DNA of 64,000 nt from positions 124,001 to 188,000 of the forward strand of contig SVEF01000003.1 in NCBI GenBank assembly GCA_015057585.1. The letters are read 5' to 3'. Positions 1 through 7,244 of the stretch are shown piece after piece. Origin of the DNA: Lachnospiraceae bacterium (GTDB lineage: Bacteria; Bacillota; Clostridia; Lachnospirales; Lachnospiraceae). The notes beneath the pieces were generated by a model. The model saw nothing but the letters and a program-made list of their open reading frames with translations. It was not told the origin of the DNA and did not search any database. Numbering within the stretch: the first letter of the stretch is position 1; each line of letters opens with the position of its first letter. The translations under genes were made by a program, and so were the position numbers.

Positions 1-1338
1 TCCTGCGAATACGAGCGGAATTAACTTTAAGTCAGCTACGTTCTTATCCGGAGATGCGATGTAGTTCTTAATGGTCTCACCAAAACGGATGGCTAACTTC
101 TGGGAAGTATCGGTTGCAATTCTCTGTGGTGTATCCGGCATGAATGGGTTTGGAATACGAACCTTTAATACAGTGTCGATGAATTCCTTCGGATCCAGCA
201 CGCCAGGATTTACTACAACCGGAAGACCTTCTACATAACCGATGGTCTCTACCAACTTTACAAGCTCTGCATCCTTCATTTCCTCGGAAATCTTGTCATA
301 ACCAAGGAGACATCCGTAAACAGCAAGTGCTGTGTGGAGTGGATTCAGACAAGTACAAACCTTCATCTTTTCTACCTTGTCTACGGTTTCTCTGTCTGTG
401 AACATCAAACCGCCTTTTTCAAGAGCCGGACGTCCGTTCGGGAACCAGTCTTCAATGACAAGGTATTCGCACTCTTCCGCATTAACAAACGGAGCAACGT
501 AAGTATTCTTGGAAGTTACTACCGGTTCTAAGCCTTCTAAACCATCCTTCTTTAAGATTGCTTCTACGGAAGCATCCGGTCTTGGTGTAATCTTATCAAT
601 CATGGACCAAGGGAAAGAAACCTTATTTCTGTCATTGATATAGCCTAAAAATCCTGCTTCACAAAGACCAGCCTGTGTCCACTTTTCAGCGAACGCATTG
701 ACTGCTGCATACAGCTTGTCTCCGTTGTGGGAGCAGTTATCCATGCTCACCATGGCAATCGGAAGCTGACCGTTTAAATAACGGGTGTAAAGCAAGGATG
801 CCACCTTTCCGATATAGCTGGCCGGCTTATTCGGACCTGCTGCGAAGTCTGCTTCTACTGCAGGAAGCAACTCACCCTTACCGTTTACTAAACTATAACC
901 CTTTTCTGTGATGGTGAAAGAAACCATTTGTAAGGATTCCTTAGAGAAAATTTCCTTTAATCTGTCATACTCTGCGGTATCCTCAGAATCTAAAATACAG
1001 GATTCTACCACGCTGCCGACTACCGTCTTTTCAATAGTGCCATCAGCCTTTAATGTTACAAGAATGGTGTAATCATCATGCGGACGATTCATCTTCTGTA
1101 CGATTTCGTAGTCGAAACCTTCCGCAACGATAAGACCTCTGTCAAAAGAACCGTCATTTAACAGGTTCTGCATGACATTTGCCTGGAACGCACGGAAAAT
1201 ATTACCCGCACCAAAGTGAATCCAGAACGGATTTTCCTTGGTTGCCTTTGTTACCGCTGCCCGGTCAAACTGTGGAAGTTTGTAGCCTGCTGCTTCCCAC
1301 TGTGCCTTGTTCTGTAAGCCGTTTTCACTTAAGATCAT
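1..1338 (-). CDS. uxuB: Fructuronate reductase (D-mannonate oxidoreductase), 3' end outside window
   Basis: NAD-dependent enzyme of the mannitol dehydrogenase (long-chain polyol dehydrogenase) family, expected to reduce D-fructuronate to D-mannonate in the cytoplasm. The reading frame is open to the window edge, so 446 codons are seen and the C-terminus is missing. The N-terminal Rossmann start reads FGAGNIFRAF. A conserved SMDNCSHNGDKL block follows, and LNPLHTALA matches the family's catalytic Asn/His segment. I chose the ATG at 1338 because GGAGG lies 8 nt upstream; an in-frame ATG at 1353 overlaps that site. Only 16 bp separate it from uxuA upstream, so the two form an operon for consecutive steps from fructuronate to 2-keto-3-deoxygluconate. 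A tagaturonate reductase (UxaB) is the main alternative; the uxuA neighbour favours UxuB. Confidence 0.88.
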   Translation of the reverse strand, partial: MILSENGLQNKAQWEAAGYKLPQFDRAAVTKATKENPFWIHFGAGNIFRAFQANVMQNLLNDGSFDRGLIVAEGFDYEIVQKMNRPHDDYTILVTLKADGTIEKTVVGSVVESCILDSEDTAEYDRLKEIFSKESLQMVSFTITEKGYSLVNGKGELLPAVEADFAAGPNKPASYIGKVASLLYTRYLNGQLPIAMVSMDNCSHNGDKLYAAVNAFAEKWTQAGLCEAGFLGYINDRNKVSFPWSMIDKITPRPDASVEAILKKDGLEGLEPVVTSKNTYVAPFVNAEECEYLVIEDWFPNGRPALEKGGLMFTDRETVDKVEKMKVCTCLNPLHTALAVYGCLLGYDKISEEMKDAELVKLVETIGYVEGLPVVVNPGVLDPKEFIDTVLKVRIPNPFMPDTPQRIATDTSQKLAIRFGETIKNYIASPDKNVADLKLIPLVFAG

Positions 1339-1354
1339 ATCATTTTCCTCCATA

Positions 1355-2428
1355 TTACTTACGTGTGGAACTCTTTTCAATTGCTTCCCAAAGACCGTTA
1401 AGGTAAGTTGCACCAAGTGCTCTGTCATATAAACCATAACCAGGCATGGCAACCTCATCCCAGATCATACGTCCGTGGTCAGGACGGATAGGACCTGTGA
1501 AACCGATATCATAAAGAGCCTTCATGATTTCATACATATCGAAAGTACCGTCTGCGGAAAGATGAGCTGCTTCCTCAAAATCAGTCGGGCTGTTAAACTT
1601 CAGGTTACGCACATGTGCGAAATGAATTCTGCCCTTTAAGGAACGAATCATATCCGGAAGGTCGTTGTCTAAGTTGGTACCATAAGAACCGGAACAGAAG
1701 GTAACACCGTTGTGTGGGTTGTCCACCATCTGCATCATTCTTAAGATGTTCTTCTTATTAATAATGATACGAGGAAGTCCGAATACGCTCCAGGCCGGAT
1801 CGTCCGGATGAATTGCCATGTTGATGTTGTACTTGTCACAAACCGGCATGATCTTCTCTAAGAAGTACTTTAAGTTCTCGAACAATTTATCATCGTCGAT
1901 ATCCTTGTACATCTCAAATAATTCCTTAACCTTTGCCATACGCTCCGGCTCCCAGCCCGGCATTACCGTACCGTTCATATCGCCTGCGATGGATTCAAAC
2001 ATCTTTTCAGGATCCAGTGCATCTACTGCTTCCTGTGTATAAGCAAGAACCGTGGAACCGTCCGGTCTCATACGAGCCAGTTCAGTACGTGTCCAGTCAA
2101 ATACCGGCATGAAATTATAGCATACCAAATGAATATCTTCCTTACCTAAGTTCTCTAATGTCTCAATATAGTTTGCAATGTACTGGTCTCTCTCCGGAGC
2201 ACCTGTCTTGATTGCATCATGAATGTTTACGCTTTCGATACCTGCAATGTGAAGACCTGCTGCTGCCACTTCATCCTTTAAGGCACGGATGCGTTCTCTG
2301 CTCCAGACCTCGCCCGGAGTCGTATCATATAATGTAGTGATAACCCCATGCACGCCAGGAATCTGGCCAATCTGCTTCAATGTAACTGTGTCAAACTTGG
2401 AACCATACCATCTTAACGTCATTTCCAT
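1355..2428 (-). CDS. uxuA: D-mannonate dehydratase
   Basis: Dehydrates D-mannonate to 2-keto-3-deoxy-D-gluconate in hexuronate catabolism. The protein has 357 residues, the compact Firmicute length. Family signatures are visible: the N-terminal TLRWYG, HLVCYNFMPVFDWTRT near the middle of the first half, AIHPDDPAWSVFGLPRI and RPDHGRMIWDE, which carry His and Asp residues typical of the metal site in this TIM-barrel family. The first Met is kept because GTGAGG sits upstream and the MEMTLRWYG start matches relatives. It is the first gene of the uxuA-uxuB operon and is divergent from an AraC-type regulator across a palindrome-containing intergenic region, a layout that suggests local control by uronate, although the inducer is unknown. 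Confidence 0.93.
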   Translation of the reverse strand: MEMTLRWYGSKFDTVTLKQIGQIPGVHGVITTLYDTTPGEVWSRERIRALKDEVAAAGLHIAGIESVNIHDAIKTGAPERDQYIANYIETLENLGKEDIHLVCYNFMPVFDWTRTELARMRPDGSTVLAYTQEAVDALDPEKMFESIAGDMNGTVMPGWEPERMAKVKELFEMYKDIDDDKLFENLKYFLEKIMPVCDKYNINMAIHPDDPAWSVFGLPRIIINKKNILRMMQMVDNPHNGVTFCSGSYGTNLDNDLPDMIRSLKGRIHFAHVRNLKFNSPTDFEEAAHLSADGTFDMYEIMKALYDIGFTGPIRPDHGRMIWDEVAMPGYGLYDRALGATYLNGLWEAIEKSSTRK

Positions 2429-2764
2429 AAGTAAAAACCCTCACTTTCATTGTTTATCACTTGATTCTGCGGTTTTCGCCGCTTGTATACATCTTATCGT
2501 ATTTTAGAGAAAATTCCCATTGGCAGTTTTGTTGTGCACATTGCAAAAATTGCGGTTTTGTGTTACGATGGTGTTGGGATTTGTTATTTATTTGCTTTAT
2601 TACAAAATATATCTACGCCTGCTTCGCACCTTCGTGAGGCGCAGGCTTAAGATATATTTCGTAATAAAGCAGCCGAAACGACAAAATCCGAAATACCATC
2701 GTAACACAAATACCTACGGCAATTCACCGAATTGCAGCCGCAATTTTTGCAAAAAGGAGCAGGC
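2429..2764. other. Gene-free divergent region between uxuA and the AraC regulator
   Basis: This 336-bp stretch must hold the promoters of uxuA (leftward) and the AraC gene (rightward). Its right two thirds are taken up by a long imperfect palindrome (2541-2752). The left part (2429-2540) is AT-rich, but I could not pick a convincing -35/-10 pair. An open frame across it (2520-2768, plus) has no family features and is read as a by-product of the palindrome. Confidence 0.6.
2541..2752. repeat. Long imperfect palindrome (212 nt, element A)
   Basis: Read directly from sequence. Outer arms are a 15-bp perfect inverted repeat (2541-2555 TTGCAAAAATTGCGG with 2738-2752), then a 16-bp perfect pair (2557-2572 with 2695-2710). 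Inner pairs are 11 bp (2593-2603 TGCTTTATTAC with 2661-2671), 10 of 11 bp (2604-2614 with 2650-2660) and 6 bp (2617-2622 GCCTGC with 2641-2646). The right arm carries an extra 27 nt (2711-2737) that can form its own 7-bp hairpin (GCAATTC/GAATTGC). No T-run follows on either strand, so it is not a simple terminator. A MITE relic or a structured leader of the AraC gene are both possible. Confidence 0.85.
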
Positions 2765-3637
2765 ATGAAAGAATATCTGCGAACAGCGTTTAGTCCGCGT
2801 CAATATATGTTGTCCAAGGATTTTGAAATTTATTACTATGATGATACCCACATTTCAAAAATGAAGGACCATACGCACACATATCATGAATTCTACTTTT
2901 TTATGGGGGGAGAGGTTTCTATTGAAATCGGAGGAACCGAACATGCTTTGCGTCCCGGAGATATGATTCTGATTCCGCCGGGAGTCAAACACCACATCAA
3001 CTTATTAAACTCTGAGTTACCGTACCAGCGTATTGTCTTTTGGATCAGCCAGGACTATTGCCGGCAGCTGATGCAGATTTCCTCAGACTACGGCTATCTG
3101 ATGCAGCATGTTTCGATCACAAAGCAATACATCTATCACTACGATGTCATCGAGTTCAATGCTGTTAAATCGAAAGTATTTCAGATTCTGGAAGAAATCC
3201 ATTTTGACCGATTCGGCAAAGCAGCGAAGATTTCTCTTTGTATCAATGACCTTCTTTTACACGTCAACCGGACCATTTACGAAAAGAACCATCCGGCAAC
3301 GCCAAAGGAGGAACTGAGTCTTTACGAAAATCTGATTGCCTTTATCGAAGGACATCTGGAAGAAGATTTGTCTTTGGAACGGCTTGCCAATGAATTTTTT
3401 GTCAACAAGTACCACATCGCCCATGTATTTAAAGAAAATCTCGGCATGTCGGTGCATCAGTATATTACAAAAAAACGTCTTTCCCAATGTCGTGACGCCA
3501 TTCTCAGCAATTCCGATATTATGGAAGCTTCACTGCAATGCGGTTTTAGCGACTACTCCAGTTTTTACCGCGCTTTCAAAAAAGAGTATGGATTGTCCCC
3601 GAAGGAGTATCGGGAAATGAACGCGAAAGGAGTCTGA
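2765..3637 (+). CDS. AraC-family transcriptional regulator with N-terminal cupin
   Basis: DNA-binding regulator of 290 residues. The N-terminal half is a cupin-like sensor: the HTHTYHEFYFF block and RPGDMILIPPGVKHHI are typical ligand-binding barrel motifs. The C-terminal roughly 100 residues hold the two helix-turn-helix motifs of the AraC/XylS family, ending in FSDYSSFYRAFKKEYGLSPKEYR. I place the start at 2765, where AAAGGAG lies just upstream, rather than at the in-frame ATG at 2732, which has no ribosome site. It is divergent from uxuA and 2 nt upstream of a serine hydrolase, so it probably controls one or both. The uronate signal is inference from position. Confidence 0.88.
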   Translation: MKEYLRTAFSPRQYMLSKDFEIYYYDDTHISKMKDHTHTYHEFYFFMGGEVSIEIGGTEHALRPGDMILIPPGVKHHINLLNSELPYQRIVFWISQDYCRQLMQISSDYGYLMQHVSITKQYIYHYDVIEFNAVKSKVFQILEEIHFDRFGKAAKISLCINDLLLHVNRTIYEKNHPATPKEELSLYENLIAFIEGHLEEDLSLERLANEFFVNKYHIAHVFKENLGMSVHQYITKKRLSQCRDAILSNSDIMEASLQCGFSDYSSFYRAFKKEYGLSPKEYREMNAKGV

Positions 3638-3639
3638 TT

Positions 3640-5109
3640 ATGAACTATTCCACACCGGAGGAACAGGGCATCCGTTCCGATCAAATATTAAACTATATTC
3701 TCAAGTTGGAAGAAAACAGGCTTTCCACACATGACATCATCATTGCACGGCATAATCACATTATTTACGAAGCCTATTGGGAACCCTTCCACAAAGACTT
3801 TCTCCACCGGATGTATTCCGTCAGCAAATGTTTTGTTTCACTTGCTGTTGGATTTCTTGTGCAGGAAGGAAAGATTTCCCTGGATGACACGATGGAACAG
3901 CATTTTGCTAAGGAACTGGCAAACCAACCGGATAAAAACATGCACAACCAGACCATCCGGCACATGCTGATGATGGCCACCGCAAAAACTCCGAAAAAAT
4001 GGCTGGACGAACCTCATCCGGATCGCGTACAGCAATATTTTGAAAATGACACCTCAGGATCCCGCCCTTCCGGCACTCTCTTTCAGTACGATTCCGGAGC
4101 CTCCTTTGTTCTGGGAGCACTGGTGGAACGTTTGACAGGAAAGAAACTCTTAGACTACCTGCGTGATTGTTTCCTGGATGAAATCGGATTCTCAAAAGAT
4201 GCTTATTTACTCTCCTGCCCCGGCGGGCATTCCTGGGCAGATTCCGGGCTTCTCTGTACCGCAAATGATTTACTCCTTGTGGCGCAGTTTGTTTTAAATG
4301 AGGGCCGTTGGAACGGCAAACAGTTACTTGACAGTTCCTATATCAAAAAGGCAACCAAAAAACAAATCGATAATTCCATTCTAAATACCGAGGAATGGGA
4401 TACGCACGGTTATGGCTACCAGTTTTGGCGCACCCATGACAATTCGTACTTTTTTAACGGCATGGGCTGTCAGTTTGCCATTTGTGTTCCGGATAAAGAC
4501 CTTATCTTTATTTATAATGGTGATAATCAGGGAAGACCAGGTGCCGAGAAACTCATTATCGACAATTTTTTTGAACTGATTGCACGTACTGCCAACTCCA
4601 CCCCTCTTCCTGCAGATGAGGAAAGTCTCCTGAGGCTGGTACAGTTCAGCAGCCATCTTTCTCTGGCACACGCCATCGGAGGCAACACCTCTTTGTTGAC
4701 TGAAAAACTGCAGAAAAAAACTTTTTTCCTAAATGACAATCCGATGAAAATAAGTAAAATACGATTGAAATTTTCCGATACCCTCGGCACACTGTACTAC
4801 ACCAATGCACAAGGCGAGAAGGAATTGTCCTTTGGATTCGGTGAAAATGTCTACAGCCGCTTTCCTCAGGACGGATATTTCGACGAGATCGGTGGCATCC
4901 CGGGCGGCCGCCGCTACCGCTGCGGGGCTTCCGGTGCCTGGATGGATACCCATACCTTACTGATTAAAGTACAAATCATTGACAGTTACCTTGGTAATCT
5001 TCATATAAAGCTTCACTTTGATGGCGACCGCGTCGGCATCCAGATGGTCAAAAAAGCCGAAGCCTTCCTGACCGAATACGAAGGTTTTGCCGGCGGCACC
5101 GCCTGCTGA
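3640..5109 (+). CDS. Serine hydrolase of the class C beta-lactamase / esterase family
   Basis: A 489-residue beta-lactamase-fold hydrolase. The SxxK motif is S60-V-S-K63 (MYSVSKCFVSL) and a second catalytic block is Y150-D-S152 (QYDSGASFVLG). The C-terminal roughly 150 residues form an extra domain that I do not recognise. There is no signal peptide, so it appears cytoplasmic, unlike true beta-lactamases. Relatives act as esterases, D-aminopeptidases or amide hydrolases. The start follows the AraC stop by 2 nt with a good ribosome site (GAAAGGAG), so the pair is co-transcribed. The partner regulator and the uronate genes hint at de-esterifying a sugar-derived substrate, but no direct evidence supports a substrate. 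Confidence 0.8.
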   Translation: MNYSTPEEQGIRSDQILNYILKLEENRLSTHDIIIARHNHIIYEAYWEPFHKDFLHRMYSVSKCFVSLAVGFLVQEGKISLDDTMEQHFAKELANQPDKNMHNQTIRHMLMMATAKTPKKWLDEPHPDRVQQYFENDTSGSRPSGTLFQYDSGASFVLGALVERLTGKKLLDYLRDCFLDEIGFSKDAYLLSCPGGHSWADSGLLCTANDLLLVAQFVLNEGRWNGKQLLDSSYIKKATKKQIDNSILNTEEWDTHGYGYQFWRTHDNSYFFNGMGCQFAICVPDKDLIFIYNGDNQGRPGAEKLIIDNFFELIARTANSTPLPADEESLLRLVQFSSHLSLAHAIGGNTSLLTEKLQKKTFFLNDNPMKISKIRLKFSDTLGTLYYTNAQGEKELSFGFGENVYSRFPQDGYFDEIGGIPGGRRYRCGASGAWMDTHTLLIKVQIIDSYLGNLHIKLHFDGDRVGIQMVKKAEAFLTEYEGFAGGTAC

Positions 5110-5151
5110 TGTTTCCTATGAATTGCCATTTACTATAGAAAGGACGCTACC

Positions 5152-6597
5152 ATGAAACATTTTTGTAAAAAACCAATTGCTATTTTTGTTTTTCTGTTTT
5201 TTCTCGGCCTCTGCGCTTGTGATTTTTTACCGGAACAACCGGTAACACCTACCAACACACCGGAGCCAACCGTGACCAATACACCTAAGCCAACTACGAC
5301 CAATACGCCAAAGCCGACCGCGACCAATACACCAAAGCCGACTGCGACCAATACACCTAAGCCAACCGCGACCAATACGCCAAGGCCAACCGCGACCAAT
5401 ACGCCGAAGCCAACCGCGACCAATACGCCAAGGCCAACCGCGACCAATACGCCGAAGCCGACCGCGACCAATACGCCGAAGCCGACTGCGACCAATACCC
5501 CAAAGCCGACCGCGACCAATACGCCAAAGCCGACCGCAACCAATACGCCAAAGCCGGCCACAGCCAACCTGCCGGAGATTGTCTATAAAGAAAATACTAT
5601 TTTAGAAGATACCTGCTTTACTTCCGAAGCCGAAGCGTCCCGCTTCTTCTTCGAAAAAGTACTGGACGGTTATTATGAATTCGGCATTCTGGCGGAAGAC
5701 ATTTCCATGCTCCACTCGGCTGAAGAATACATGCAAATGTTTCCTGCCATTCTTTCCATGGAACTTGAAAGCCTGACAAAATATCACAACGGTTATTATC
5801 TCCGTTTTTGCGGAATCGAACTTTATCCGATTGATGCGGAGCACGTATATACCATCCGGACCAAAGATACTTCCTATCTGGACGCGACTGAACTTGCAGC
5901 ACATCAAAAACTTTTGTCCGCATGGGAAGCATTGGACACAGAACAGTTAAGTGACATTGACACCATTGTCGCTGTTCACAATTACCTTGTCCTGAATACC
6001 GCTTATGATGAGCCTGCTGCCGCTGCAGCAGATGGCGGGCCCTCACATTATGTAGAAGGAACTTTACTTTCCGGCAAAGCAGTATGCTCCGGTTATGCCT
6101 CGACCTTCCATCTGTTTATGATGTTGGCCGACATTCCGTGCGAGTATGTTACCAGCGAAACCCACGCATGGAATCTGGTGCAGTTGGAGGATGAATGGTA
6201 CCACATCGATGCCACATGGGATGACCCGGTTCCGGACACTCCGGGGCGGGTACTCTACACATATTTCATGATGACGGATGAAGAAGTTAGCGCACTTGAC
6301 CAGCATGAAAACTGGGAATGCGAATGCGGCAACAGCCATAACTGCGATGATACCTCTTATCGTCTGTATCCATACAGGGACTATCTGTGTACTACCGAGG
6401 AAGAAGCAAAAGCATTACTTCTTGCCCAGGCCGATAACGACCTTATTACACTGATTTACCCTGCCGATGGTGTACTCACTCAAGATGCTCTTCTTCAGCT
6501 GGTCTTCCCGACTTTAAACTACAGCGGAAGCCTCAGCTATTACCCGGCAGAATCCTTAGGTGTTTCCCACTATCTGCTGCAAATACTGCTAAAATGA
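5152..6597 (+). CDS. Transglutaminase-like lipoprotein with TNTPKPTA repeat linker
   Basis: Predicted surface lipoprotein of 481 residues. The N-terminus has a lysine-containing start, a hydrophobic stretch and a lipobox LCAC (lipidated Cys23). Residues about 35-140 are a Thr/Pro linker of roughly 13 TNTPxPTx octapeptides. The C-terminal part is a transglutaminase-like cysteine protease core, with the triad readable as C312 (KAVCSGYAS), H338 (THAWNLV) and D353 (HIDATWDD). Family members hydrolyse or cross-link peptides; no substrate can be deduced. AGAAAGGA precedes the ATG. It is directly upstream of an ECF sigma/anti-sigma pair whose anti-sigma carries the same TNTP linker, which suggests a shared cell-surface role. 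A minus-strand open frame over the linker is a repeat artefact. Confidence 0.85.
   Translation: MKHFCKKPIAIFVFLFFLGLCACDFLPEQPVTPTNTPEPTVTNTPKPTTTNTPKPTATNTPKPTATNTPKPTATNTPRPTATNTPKPTATNTPRPTATNTPKPTATNTPKPTATNTPKPTATNTPKPTATNTPKPATANLPEIVYKENTILEDTCFTSEAEASRFFFEKVLDGYYEFGILAEDISMLHSAEEYMQMFPAILSMELESLTKYHNGYYLRFCGIELYPIDAEHVYTIRTKDTSYLDATELAAHQKLLSAWEALDTEQLSDIDTIVAVHNYLVLNTAYDEPAAAAADGGPSHYVEGTLLSGKAVCSGYASTFHLFMMLADIPCEYVTSETHAWNLVQLEDEWYHIDATWDDPVPDTPGRVLYTYFMMTDEEVSALDQHENWECECGNSHNCDDTSYRLYPYRDYLCTTEEEAKALLLAQADNDLITLIYPADGVLTQDALLQLVFPTLNYSGSLSYYPAESLGVSHYLLQILLK
5251..5563. repeat. 24-bp coding minisatellite (about 13 units)
   Basis: Tandem 24-bp units resembling ACCAATACGCCGAAGCCGAC plus GCG, each encoding TNTPKPTA, lie inside the lipoprotein gene. 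Units differ mainly at third positions and at Lys/Arg swaps (two RPTA units). The near-identity of neighbouring units points to recent copy-number change in frame. Confidence 0.9.
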
Positions 6598-6668
6598 TTT
6601 TAAAAATTTTTTAACCTGTGCGATAAAATACATCTTTTCTGCGTTAACTATATGAAAGGAGTAGTAAG

Positions 6669-7241
6669 ATGTTTACAATGAATCTGACGTCAGTGACAAA
6701 CAAAAGAACAAATAACAATGAAGAAATCGACCAATATCTTCTCCGAATTGCAGTCGGTGACCACAATGCACTTTCCGCACTTTACCGTGCGACAAGCGCG
6801 AGTATATATGGTTTTTCCCTATCCATTTTAAAAAATACCCACGATGCAGAGGACGTTCTGCAGGATTGTTTTGTTCATGTATATAACTCGGCCAAAAGTT
6901 ATGTCTCTGAAGGCAAACCGCTGGCATGGATGATTACCATTGCCAGAAATCTTTGCTTACAAAGATTACGTGAACATAATCACTACTCCGATCTCCCCGA
7001 AGAAGATTGGGCACCGTATATTAACAGTCACGAAGGAATTTCGGGCGAAGACCGGCTTGTACTGAAGGAATGCATGCAAAGCTTAAATGATGAAGAAAGA
7101 CAGATTGTCGTGCTTCATGCCGTATCCGGCTTTAAGCACAGAGAAATTGCCTCCATATTACAGTTACCGCTTTCCACTGTACTTTCCAAGTACAACAGAG
7201 CTATCAAAAAACTGCAGACCGCATTGCAGAAAGGAGAATAA
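6669..7241 (+). CDS. ECF-type RNA polymerase sigma factor
   Basis: A 190-residue sigma-70 family protein with only regions 2 and 4. Region 2 lies at about 25-95, with HDAEDVLQDCFVHVY and AWMITIARNLC matching the core-binding and -10 recognition helices. Region 4 lies at about 125-180 (LNDEERQIVVLHAVSGFKHR followed by EIASILQLPLSTVLSKYNRA). GAAAGGAG precedes the start. The next gene begins 3 nt after its stop and encodes a membrane anti-sigma-like protein, the usual ECF pairing. The target promoters are unknown; autoregulation of this block is likely by analogy. Confidence 0.92.
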   Translation: MFTMNLTSVTNKRTNNNEEIDQYLLRIAVGDHNALSALYRATSASIYGFSLSILKNTHDAEDVLQDCFVHVYNSAKSYVSEGKPLAWMITIARNLCLQRLREHNHYSDLPEEDWAPYINSHEGISGEDRLVLKECMQSLNDEERQIVVLHAVSGFKHREIASILQLPLSTVLSKYNRAIKKLQTALQKGE

Positions 7242-7244
7242 ATC

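Noticed and set aside
2520-2768. Plus-strand 82-codon frame before the AraC gene
   Set aside because: It runs through the palindrome, lacks a ribosome site and resembles no protein family.
5251-5563. CRISPR-like array
   Set aside because: The 24-bp units are back-to-back without spacers and keep one reading frame, so they are coding repeats.
5133-5567. Minus-strand 144-residue frame of GFGVLVAV repeats
   Set aside because: It is the mirror of the TNTPKPTA-coding repeats of the real plus-strand lipoprotein gene and has no ribosome site.
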